Origin: Phycisphaerae bacterium
GTDB taxonomy: Bacteria > Planctomycetota > Phycisphaerae > Sedimentisphaerales > Anaerobacaceae
Reading direction: 5' to 3'
NCBI GenBank assembly: GCA_030630315.1
Contig: DAOVNI010000123.1
Span: 1 to 5,559 of the forward strand
Length of the DNA stretch: 5,559 bases
Shown: piece by piece, positions 1 to 5,559 of the stretch
Layout of the letters: each line of letters begins with the position of its first letter
Position numbering within the stretch: position 1 is the first letter of the stretch
Notes under the pieces: model-generated
Database searches by the model: none
What the model was told of the DNA's origin: nothing
What the model saw: only the letters and a program-made list of their open reading frames with translations
Translations under genes and position numbers: made by a program

Positions 1-122
1 GTTTTTTGGACCCCAGATAACGACGTTCTGGGGTCTCCGCTGCGCTACGAGGGTCTCCGCTGCGCTTAGGTTTTTTGGACCCCAGATAACGACGTTCTGG
101 GGTCTCCGCTGCGCTACGAGGG
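1..122. repeat. 69-nt-period direct repeat with internal hairpin
   Basis: Bases 1-53 recur exactly at 70-122. Within each copy a 9-bp perfect inverted repeat (GACCCCAGA at 9-17 against TCTGGGGTC at 27-35, and the equivalent in copy 2) encloses a 9-nt loop. A 16-nt sub-unit GGGTCTCCGCTGCGCT occurs three times (31-46, 51-66, 100-115), so the segment 51-69 is a partial extra copy. A run of six T precedes each hairpin on the + strand rather than following it, so neither strand has the layout of an intrinsic terminator. Copy 1 begins at base 1, so the array may extend further left. No reading frame of interest is present in 1-178. The style resembles intergenic repeats seen in genomes of uncultured bacteria, but the family is not identified here. 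Confidence 0.9.
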
Positions 123-146
123 GCTAAATCAACGGCGTAAACATAA

Positions 147-159
147 CCCGCAGAGCGGG
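147..159 (-). terminator. weak candidate terminator hairpin after the zinc-ribbon gene
   Basis: On the minus strand, about 20 nt past the stop codon, CCCGC-TCT-GCGGG forms a 5-bp GC stem with a 3-nt loop and is followed by a T-rich but interrupted stretch (TTATGTTT). The stem is short and the U-tract imperfect, so this is only a possible rho-independent terminator. Confidence 0.25.
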
Positions 160-178
160 CGTGCGGGGTAAAGATTTT

Positions 179-1102
179 TTACCACTTAAGATGGCAGCTA
201 TAGTGTCGGTAGAACAGGCCGATTGAACGCATAGCAATTATGGCGATTACCTGTAGGGCGAGATTTAAGATTAATTTGCCGGTTGTTGATAAGAAAGTTT
301 CTTTTGCTAAGCCGGCGAATTGTTTTGTTTGCATTTCAAGAACGAGAACGCCGAAAGTAATGAGCAAAGCGGCCACTACGAGATATGGTTTGAACGCTCT
401 GAATACGGGAATGAGGAGGTAATCGGGCCTTAACAGAGTGAGGTCTTTGCCTACCGCTACATTTAACATCGCTGCGGGAAAGACAAAAAGCCCGCCAAGC
501 ATCAACGCCCACAGAAGCACAGGGGAGCTGATGCCCATTTTCTTAGTTATCAGAAGAGCAATAATGCAGGGCAGTCCCAGCACAAGCAGCACAATAAAGA
601 GTGTGTATATCGTTTTGAGGATATTCCAGATGAATCGGTAAAAGCCGCCCAAGTGAACTTCTGGTAACTGTTCCGTGTCAAATGCCGTCGAGTAGATGAA
701 CTGCATATAGTACCAGAACAAACATGCCCATGCCGTTATGGTCATTACGCTTCCAAAAGGAACAGGAAACTGTAAAGTAATTGCCTCGCCGGAGATAACG
801 ACAGTGTAGTTCATATGTCTAACGAAAAACTTAAAGCAGACCAGCAACGCTACGAAAATCAAACCCGTCACATTCGTTCGAGTCAGGAATATTTTCCAAC
901 TGTCGAGAAATACGGCGTGGTAAAAGCCGGGGAGGGGCTCGGCCTTTTCGATTTGCGGTTTGATTTTTTTGGGGGTTTTGCCGTCTCTGGAGGGGATTAT
1001 AAGGATTTGTCCACAGGTTGAGCACCGGGCGCGTTTTCCACGGTATTTGTCGGCAAAGGCGACCAGTGCATCGCAGTTTGGGCAGTTGAACTGGATTGTC
1101 AT
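179..1102 (-). CDS. zinc-ribbon membrane protein of unknown function (6 predicted TM segments)
   Basis: A 307-residue protein with no function I can name. Residues 1-38 form a compact zinc ribbon with CxxC pairs at C7/C10 and C27/C30 (CPNC ... CSTC), expected to bind one metal ion on the cytoplasmic side. A short basic linker (about 39-55) follows. Then come about six hydrophobic segments near 78-94, 113-138, 161-186, 194-216, 238-256 and 276-298, indicating an integral inner-membrane protein. The zinc ribbon fused to membrane segments is a style common in planctomycete hypothetical proteins. The frame stays open upstream to an ATG at 1207, but those 35 extra residues would be encoded almost wholly by 7-nt DNA repeats. 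The ATG at 1102, right before the conserved ribbon, is therefore preferred. The ribosome-binding site is poor (GAG three bases before ATG). The gene lies 165 nt downstream of the pilT-like gene on the same strand, so cotranscription is possible but unproven. Confidence 0.8.
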   Translation of the reverse strand: MTIQFNCPNCDALVAFADKYRGKRARCSTCGQILIIPSRDGKTPKKIKPQIEKAEPLPGFYHAVFLDSWKIFLTRTNVTGLIFVALLVCFKFFVRHMNYTVVISGEAITLQFPVPFGSVMTITAWACLFWYYMQFIYSTAFDTEQLPEVHLGGFYRFIWNILKTIYTLFIVLLVLGLPCIIALLITKKMGISSPVLLWALMLGGLFVFPAAMLNVAVGKDLTLLRPDYLLIPVFRAFKPYLVVAALLITFGVLVLEMQTKQFAGLAKETFLSTTGKLILNLALQVIAIIAMRSIGLFYRHYSCHLKW

Positions 1103-1106
1103 ATTC

Positions 1107-1141
1107 TCGTATTGCGTATATCGTATATCGTATTGCGTATA
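1107..1141. repeat. heptanucleotide repeat array, CGTAT type
   Basis: Five contiguous 7-nt units read on the + strand: TCGTATT, GCGTATA, TCGTATA, TCGTATT, GCGTATA. The core CGTAT is invariant and only the flanking bases vary, with the 14-nt pair TCGTATTGCGTATA repeated exactly at 1107-1120 and 1128-1141. The array ends 4 nt before the preferred ATG of the downstream minus-strand gene (1102), so it occupies that gene's leader. Confidence 0.9.
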
Positions 1142-1173
1142 AATTCGAAATTCGAAACAAATTCGAAATTCGA
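1142..1173. repeat. heptanucleotide repeat array, AATTCGA type
   Basis: Four AATTCGA units at 1142-1148, 1149-1155, 1160-1166 and 1167-1173, with the middle two separated by AACA. The block directly abuts the CGTAT-type array, giving about 67 nt of heptamer-structured DNA. It is noncoding if the downstream gene starts at 1102. Confidence 0.9.
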
Positions 1174-1220
1174 ATATGGATACATACGCTTCTAACAGGC
1201 GTATCAAATGTTCAAAACCA

Positions 1221-1256
1221 GATTCTTCGCTTCGCTACCCTTCGCTCAGAATGACA
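1221..1256. repeat. TTCGC-rich interspersed repeat element
   Basis: The segment has outer inverted ends ATTCT (1222-1226) and AGAAT (1248-1252) around three TTCGCT units (1226-1231, 1231-1236, 1241-1246). It resembles a short interspersed sequence of the form ATTCTTCGCTTCGCTCAGAATGA that I recall as recurring in intergenic regions of many uncultured bacterial genomes. Here it seems to carry an additional internal segment (ACCCTTCGCT). It lies about 10 nt past the stop codon of the pilT-like gene. Copy number in this genome cannot be judged from one window. Confidence 0.6.
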
Positions 1257-1267
1257 AGCGAACCCTC

Positions 1268-2404
1268 TTAAACCTGCTTCATAGCGTCTATGAAGGAGTT
1301 GAGATTGTTGGCCCATTTTTTAGCTTCGAGCAGGTCGAGCTTGTCGGCTTTTACGAGCCTTGCGAGGTGACTTTCCATCGTTATCATTTTTTCATTGGGC
1401 CTGTTTTGGGTTTTTGTTTGCAGCTGGGAATAAATTTGCTCTATTTTTCCGGTCCGTATGAGATTTGCACAGGCGTAGTTATTGTTGAGTATTTCTATTG
1501 CCGCTATCCTGCCTGTTCCGTCTTTTTTCGGCACAAGCTTCTGTGCGATGATGTAGGCGAGTCCGAGGGAGAGCTGATTCTGCACTTCGTGCTGCCTGCC
1601 GGACGGGAAATAGTCGAGGATGCGTGTTATCGTGCCGGTGGCATCCCTTGTGTGGAGGGTGGAGAAGACCAGATGGCCTGTCTCGGCGGCCATAAGTGTC
1701 ATAGCTATCGTCTCGGGGTCGCGCATTTCGCCGACAAATACTACGTCGGGGTCCTCGCGGAGCAGTGCCCTTAATCCTTCGATAAAGGAGCCGACGTCTC
1801 TTCCGACTTCCCGCTGTGAAATAAGAGAGTGTTTCTGCTGGAAGATGTACTCTATGGGGTCTTCGAGTGTTATAATTCTGCAGGCGGTTTTCTCGCTGAT
1901 ACGGTCGATTAGGGAGGCAATGGTTGTGGATTTTCCTGCGCCGGTGATGCCGGTTAGAAGTACAAGGCCCTGTTTGCGTTCGACGATGTCCTCCCAGACG
2001 TTGTTGGGAAAGCCGATTTGCTCAATTTTTGGGATATCCAGGGATAATGCGCGGATGGCGGCGCAGATGCCGTCGTTTTCCTTAAAGACGTTTATTCGAA
2101 ACTGCAGTGAGCCAAGTCTGTAAGAGCAGTCCACGCTGTAAGCGCCCTGGAATTTGCTTAAGTTTTTGTCGCTTAAGAGGGGGTAGATAAGCTGCTTTGC
2201 TGTCTCCTGGGTTACTGTGAGGCCTTTGAGTTTTACGAGGTCGCCGTCGATGCGATAAGCAGGGGGTGCGCCGACTTTGATATGCAAATCGGAGACTCGC
2301 ATTACCCCTTTCTCCTCGAAATAGGCCAACATATCAAGGATGCTTAATTTTCCAAGATTTTCGGTTGAATAAACTTTTGCTGAAGCGGGGTATTTTTCAG
2401 TCAT
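1268..2404 (-). CDS. pilT: PilT-family type IV pilus retraction ATPase
   Basis: A 378-residue hexameric secretion-type ATPase expected to act at the cytoplasmic face of a type IV pilus machine and power pilus depolymerisation. The N-terminal domain contains SDLHIKVGAPPAYRIDG (38-54), the classic PilT entry motif. Walker A is GITGAGKST (152-160), the Asp box lies at ITLEDPIEY (178-186), Walker B at DPDVVFVGEMRDPET (218-232), and the His box at HLVFSTLHTRDA (244-255). The C-terminal ANLIRTGK (313-320) corresponds to the AIRNLIRE region of PilT, with several substitutions. Length matches the family (about 340-400 residues). An upstream in-frame ATG at 2506 exists, but the start at 2404 has a GGAGG ribosome-binding site and gives the normal N-terminus. 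PilT and the paralogue PilU cannot be separated confidently by eye. No other pilus gene is visible in the window. Confidence 0.93.
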   Translation of the reverse strand: MTEKYPASAKVYSTENLGKLSILDMLAYFEEKGVMRVSDLHIKVGAPPAYRIDGDLVKLKGLTVTQETAKQLIYPLLSDKNLSKFQGAYSVDCSYRLGSLQFRINVFKENDGICAAIRALSLDIPKIEQIGFPNNVWEDIVERKQGLVLLTGITGAGKSTTIASLIDRISEKTACRIITLEDPIEYIFQQKHSLISQREVGRDVGSFIEGLRALLREDPDVVFVGEMRDPETIAMTLMAAETGHLVFSTLHTRDATGTITRILDYFPSGRQHEVQNQLSLGLAYIIAQKLVPKKDGTGRIAAIEILNNNYACANLIRTGKIEQIYSQLQTKTQNRPNEKMITMESHLARLVKADKLDLLEAKKWANNLNSFIDAMKQV

Positions 2405-2409
2405 ATTTG

Positions 2410-2414
2410 CCTCC
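2410..2414 (-). promoter_or_regulatory. ribosome binding site of the pilT-like gene
   Basis: GGAGG on the minus strand, five bases (CAAAT) before the ATG at 2404. It decides the start in favour of 2404 over the in-frame ATG at 2506. Confidence 0.8.
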
Positions 2415-2470
2415 ACTGGAATCAGGATGAAAATGTGATTTAGCTGTTCAATACCAGACTTTTCTATAAT

Positions 2471-2499
2471 AGTATAGCAGCACAGCCGTTGGAAAGCAA
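2471..2499 (-). promoter_or_regulatory. candidate sigma70-type promoter for the pilT-like gene
   Basis: On the minus strand, TTGCTT (2499-2494) lies 17 nt from TATACT (2476-2471). The -10 matches the consensus at five of six positions and the -35 at three of six. Transcription would start near 2464, giving a leader of about 60 nt before the start codon. The assignment is by consensus only. Confidence 0.4.
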
Positions 2500-2570
2500 A
2501 GACCAAATGTCGTATCTGGCGTCTTGGGAGCTATGTCCTTTAGGGAGCGGAAAATGAGTAAATGTGATTT

Positions 2571-2602
2571 TTGCTGGCTTTCCTGAGACAGGCGGCTATA
2601 AT
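2571..2602 (+). promoter_or_regulatory. possible promoter for the lptD-like gene
   Basis: A perfect TATAAT lies at 2597-2602 with TTGCTG at 2571-2576. The 20-nt spacer is longer than the usual 16-18 nt, so only the -10 element is convincing. A transcript from here would contain the 2614-2654 hairpin in its leader, ahead of the start at 2684. Confidence 0.3.
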
Positions 2603-2613
2603 TTGTGGCAAAT

Positions 2614-2654
2614 GCCCCCGCTGCTTCGTTTTTGCGAAGCAAAACGGCGGGGGC
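2614..2654 (+). other. long GC-rich hairpin upstream of the lptD-like gene
   Basis: GCCCCCGC (2614-2621) pairs perfectly with GCGGGGGC (2647-2654). Inside it GCTTCG (2623-2628) pairs with CGAAGC (2635-2640) around a 6-nt loop, leaving only a small asymmetric internal loop. The structure is 14 bp in total and lies 29 nt before the start codon. No clean T-run follows on either strand (TGGATTTTGC on +, ATTTGCC on -). It could be a leader structure, a weak terminator or attenuator, or an interspersed palindromic element. Confidence 0.75.
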
Positions 2655-2683
2655 TGGATTTTGCAGAATAACGGAATGTAGGT

Positions 2684-5559
2684 ATGTGTAAAAAGCTGTT
2701 TGTTCTGGTTATTTTAATTTTGCTGTCGGCATTGCCGACGAAATCGGGGTTGGCTATTGAGGGTGAGGTTGCCGGTGAGGAGGTGGTTGCGGGTTGCGGG
2801 TTGCGGGTTGCGAGTTGCGGGTTGCGGGTTGCGAGTTGCGGGTTGCGGCAAAGAGATGGCAAAATGGGAGCCCCTTTTGTCGGTCAGGATTTGCACTTAG
2901 CAGGCGGAGAGCTTTTGAGCTGGCAGAGCAGCACCGGTGAGCCCCGCCCTTCGGAAGGGCTGGGCGAGCATATTCTTGTTTTGCGGGGCGGATTTTCGAT
3001 GTCGGTCGGGGCCAACCAATTTTCCAGCGATAGTGCGGTAGTATGGCTTAAAGCAGAGCGGACCGAATTTCGCGGTCGCGTTCGTATCGATGTAAATGCT
3101 CGGGTGTACCTGGAGGGCAATGTATCGCTTAAAAAAACCAAAGGCGCCAAGACCACCGGTTTGAGTGAGACGGTGGTTGAAAAGGGCGAGTCGATGGTTG
3201 TTCGGTTCGGTGTGAGCGGAGAGGTTTTTGTAACGGCGAAGAAAAGAGAATTGGGCGACCCTCGCGGATTAGAGCTTTACGGCAGGGCGCTTGCTGCAGT
3301 TGTGCCTGTTGAGCCGAAGCTGGAAGTGAGGTCTGAGGCGCGGGTGCCTGAATTGCCGGCAGAGGAGAAACCGGCGGAAAGGCCGCCTAAAGAGGTGGTT
3401 ATTGTCAAGCCGGTTGAAGTAGCCCCTGAGCCGGAAGAGAAGGAGCCGCGTTTCCGGTATCCGGTGAATATATCGCCTGCGGGGGAGGCTCCACTGAAGA
3501 TGGAGTCGGCCAAGGCGGTGGACGGGACGGATATTGCAACGGTGATGCAAAGGTTCTATGTGTGGCAGAAGCAGGATGAGAAGGGAGGTTTGCTGGAGCT
3601 GCAGGCCGATAGGGCGGTTATATTTTATTCAAGTAGAGGGCTTGTGGCCCCTGTGCCTTCTTCCGAAGGCAAGAACGGGGGTGGTGGTGCGGAAGAGATT
3701 TTGGCCGGGGGGGCTGTGAAAGCGATTTATATGTCCGGCGACGTTGTGATGACCGAAGGCCAGCGGACGATTCGGGCTGAAGAGATGTACTATGATTTCG
3801 AGAGGAAAAAGGGGCTTGCGATAGGCGCGGTGATGAGGAGTTTCGATGTAGAGCGAGGGATTCCCATTTATGTTCGGGCGGCGAAGCTGCAGCAGATTGC
3901 GGAGAATAAATTTGCCGCTGATAATATCACCTTGGCAAGCAGTGAATTTTACGTGCCTCAGATTTCGCTTAATGCATCGAGTGTGATTATCACTGATACG
4001 ACCCCTGTAGATGAGCGATTGGGCAGGGCTTCTGATAGTAGTTATGATGCCGAGATGCGTGATGTGCGTTTGAAAGTGGGTGATACAACGATTTTCTATT
4101 GGCCTTTTCTGCGCAGTAACCTGCAAAGGCCTGATGTTCCACTCAAGAGCGCCCACATTGGTCATGATAGTACGTGGGGGACATCGGTTGAGACGCGATG
4201 GTATTTGGCGCGGCTATTGGGATTGCGTGAGGCGGAAGGGACGGACAGCACTCTTGCGCTGGATTATTATGGCAAACGCGGGGTCGGCGCCGGCGTGGAG
4301 ATTGATTATGAAAGAGAGGATTATTTCGGCAGACTTTTAGGTTATATTATACGAGATAGCGGTGAGGACAGGCTGGGCAGGTACAGCAGTCGCAGACATG
4401 TTGAGCCGCCCCGTGAGCTTCGCGGGCGGTTTCGCTGGCAGCACAGGCATTTTCTGCCTTACAACTGGCAGTTTACCAGCGGGGTCAGTTACTCATCTGA
4501 TGAGCATTTTATCGAGAGTTATTATCGCAACGAATTTAACGTGGGCGAGAGGCAGGAAACATATCTTCATCTAAAACGTCTGCAGGACAACTGGGCGCTG
4601 TCTTTTCTGGGCAAGGGGCGTATAAACGATTTTTCTGATGAGCTGGAAGAGCTGCCCGGCGTCGGGTTTCACGTGACGGGCCAGTCACTTTTTAATGATA
4701 TGTTTACTTTGTACAGCGATACTGAAGTCAGCCGGCTGCGACAGAGGATAGGCAACGAACATACGACCGCAATCAACGAGGAGGGCTTTTCATTTATGTC
4801 GCAGAGGGTTGAGCTTGATATGCCAATCCGCACTGCAGCTTTCAAGATTGTGCCGTTTGTGGCCGGGACTTTCGGCTATGATGACCGCAGCGGCTTTGAA
4901 AGGTCACTTGTGGTTGATGATGGAAGCGTTAAGGGCAGTTTCGGTGAGGATAAGGTCTGGCTCGGCGAGACCGGTGTTCGTGTATCAAGTCAATACTGGA
5001 AGGTTTATCCTGATGTCAAATCGCGACTGTGGGATTTGAACCAATTGCGTCATATCATAAAGCCGCAATTAACGGCTGTGCTTTACGAGGAAAGTGATTC
5101 GGTTGTTAAACAGCACGATATTCTGAACGTAGGTATTTCTCAGCGGCTGCAAACCAAGAGGGGCCCTGCTGATAAACGGCGGACGGTCGACTGGATGCGG
5201 CTGGATACGGACTTTACGTGGGTGAACGACTCTGAGAGCGCTGATACCGCCGGGCCTGATAGATTTATCTGGAACAGGCCGATTGTACCGATGAGAGTAC
5301 TTTCGGCGCCCGATATCTTTAACAGTGACCTTGGGAGCGGACTGCGCAGATTTGAGATGTTTGGGCCGAGGCGCAATTACTTCGGCGCCGACTATATCTG
5401 GCGTCTGAGCGATACGTCCGCCGTGTTGAGTGATATGCATTTTGATATGCAAAGCGGAGTGGTGCAGCAATTTAACGTTGGTTTTTCACACCTGCGCTGG
5501 CCTAATTTGAGTTATTATATAGGGAGCAGATATTTGCGGCGTGTCGAGGTTCTGGACGA
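2684..5559 (+). CDS. lptD: LPS-assembly outer-membrane protein, LptD/OstA family (3' end outside window)
   Basis: Open for 958 codons and still open at the window edge. LptD forms the outer-membrane beta-barrel that inserts lipopolysaccharide into the outer leaflet. Residues 1-25 are a Sec signal peptide (KK, then a Leu/Ile/Val core, likely cleaved after GLA). Residues 35-55 are three 7-residue repeats. Residues about 96-205 resemble one OstA/LptA-like jelly-roll (GGFSM ... ADSAVVW-like pattern ... VYLEGNVSL). A Pro/Glu-rich linker spans 208-256. Residues about 300-445 are a second, clearer OstA-like domain (LQADRAVIFY ... MSGDVVMTEGQRTIRAEEMYYDF). The junction GDTTIFYWPFLRSN (466-479) matches the conserved segment leading into the LptD barrel, and aromatic, alternating beta-strand sequence runs from about 500 onward. 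The start at 2684 is the first ATG after an in-frame stop at 2669 and the only one giving a signal peptide; its RBS is weak (GGAA). The gene is divergent from the pilT-like gene. Confidence 0.85.
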   Translation, partial: MCKKLFVLVILILLSALPTKSGLAIEGEVAGEEVVAGCGLRVASCGLRVASCGLRQRDGKMGAPFVGQDLHLAGGELLSWQSSTGEPRPSEGLGEHILVLRGGFSMSVGANQFSSDSAVVWLKAERTEFRGRVRIDVNARVYLEGNVSLKKTKGAKTTGLSETVVEKGESMVVRFGVSGEVFVTAKKRELGDPRGLELYGRALAAVVPVEPKLEVRSEARVPELPAEEKPAERPPKEVVIVKPVEVAPEPEEKEPRFRYPVNISPAGEAPLKMESAKAVDGTDIATVMQRFYVWQKQDEKGGLLELQADRAVIFYSSRGLVAPVPSSEGKNGGGGAEEILAGGAVKAIYMSGDVVMTEGQRTIRAEEMYYDFERKKGLAIGAVMRSFDVERGIPIYVRAAKLQQIAENKFAADNITLASSEFYVPQISLNASSVIITDTTPVDERLGRASDSSYDAEMRDVRLKVGDTTIFYWPFLRSNLQRPDVPLKSAHIGHDSTWGTSVETRWYLARLLGLREAEGTDSTLALDYYGKRGVGAGVEIDYEREDYFGRLLGYIIRDSGEDRLGRYSSRRHVEPPRELRGRFRWQHRHFLPYNWQFTSGVSYSSDEHFIESYYRNEFNVGERQETYLHLKRLQDNWALSFLGKGRINDFSDELEELPGVGFHVTGQSLFNDMFTLYSDTEVSRLRQRIGNEHTTAINEEGFSFMSQRVELDMPIRTAAFKIVPFVAGTFGYDDRSGFERSLVVDDGSVKGSFGEDKVWLGETGVRVSSQYWKVYPDVKSRLWDLNQLRHIIKPQLTAVLYEESDSVVKQHDILNVGISQRLQTKRGPADKRRTVDWMRLDTDFTWVNDSESADTAGPDRFIWNRPIVPMRVLSAPDIFNSDLGSGLRRFEMFGPRRNYFGADYIWRLSDTSAVLSDMHFDMQSGVVQQFNVGFSHLRWPNLSYYIGSRYLRRVEVLD
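2785..2847 (+). repeat. heptanucleotide repeat array inside the lptD-like gene
   Basis: Nine contiguous 7-nt units: GGTTGCG seven times and AGTTGCG twice (2813-2819 and 2834-2840), total 63 nt. Nine heptamers equal 21 codons, so the array is frame-neutral and encodes VAGCGLR followed by VASCGLR twice (residues 35-55). The sequence contains no stop codon in any of the six frames, which is why spurious open frames appear on the opposite strand. Confidence 0.95.

Noticed and set aside
1..35. Intrinsic terminator
   Set aside because: The hairpin is strong, but the T-run precedes it on the + strand and an A-run follows it on the minus strand. Neither gives a 3' U-tract.
1..122. CRISPR array
   Set aside because: Only two long copies 69 nt apart are present, and the 'spacer' is a partial copy of the repeat itself. 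No cas gene is present.
1184..1204. Inverted repeat ATACGC/GCGTAT with 9-nt loop
   Set aside because: Only a 6-bp stem with no U-tract and no link to a known site; such short stems are expected by chance.
1208..1774. 188-residue + strand open frame
   Set aside because: It lies antisense to the PilT-like gene, whose Walker and His-box motifs establish the minus strand as coding. Its own translation shows no recognisable domain.
2465..2470. TATAAT as a + strand -10 element
   Set aside because: No -35-like hexamer at 16-18 nt upstream. It lies within the likely leader start of the pilT-like gene and 214 nt before the lptD-like start.
2448..2642. 64-residue minus-strand open frame in the divergent region
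   Set aside because: It covers the proposed promoters and the hairpin, lacks a good ribosome-binding site, and has no recognisable motif.
2596..2896. Minus-strand open frames rich in repeated RNPQ/ATRNPQ peptides
   Set aside because: They are the reverse reading of the GGTTGCG heptamer array, which has no stops in any frame. The opposite strand holds the signal peptide and start of the LptD-like protein.
3629..4165. 178-residue minus-strand open frame
   Set aside because: It is antisense to the OstA-like domain of the continuous 958-codon frame and shows no domain of its own.

Overview
The window looks like part of a Gram-negative chromosome, most likely from a member of the Planctomycetota or a related PVC lineage. 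Three things suggest this: an outer-membrane LPS-assembly protein (LptD family), a PilT-type ATPase, and a membrane protein with an N-terminal CxxC...CxxC zinc ribbon of the 'F-x-C-P-x-C ... G-K-x-A-R-C-x-x-C-G' kind that is frequent in planctomycetes. The taxonomic call is inference from protein style only; no rRNA or other marker is present.

Layout: positions 1-122 hold a 69-nt-period direct repeat with a strong internal hairpin and no gene. Two genes follow on the minus strand. In transcription order they are a PilT-like retraction ATPase (2404 down to 1268) and a zinc-ribbon/six-TM protein of unknown function (1102 down to 179). The 165 nt between them is almost entirely repetitive: a TTCGC-rich interspersed element, then two blocks of 7-nt repeats that end against the start codon of the second gene. 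A 279-nt divergent intergenic region (2405-2683) carries a plausible pilT promoter, a possible promoter for the rightward gene, and a long GC-rich hairpin. From 2684 to the right edge a single rightward frame stays open for 958 codons. It encodes an LptD/OstA-family protein whose C-terminus lies outside the window.

The genes are envelope-related: pilus retraction, LPS export and an inner-membrane protein. Nothing shows that they act in one pathway, and lptD is transcribed divergently from the other two.

The most unusual aspect is the repeat content. Three sites carry arrays with exactly 7-nt periodicity but different sequences (TCGTATT/GCGTATA/TCGTATA, AATTCGA, GGTTGCG/AGTTGCG). One array lies in frame inside lptD just after the signal peptide. 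There it encodes three copies of a VA(G/S)CGLR heptapeptide, which supplies every cysteine of the visible mature protein. I do not see a CRISPR array, tRNA, rRNA, transposase or a clearly new multi-gene system.
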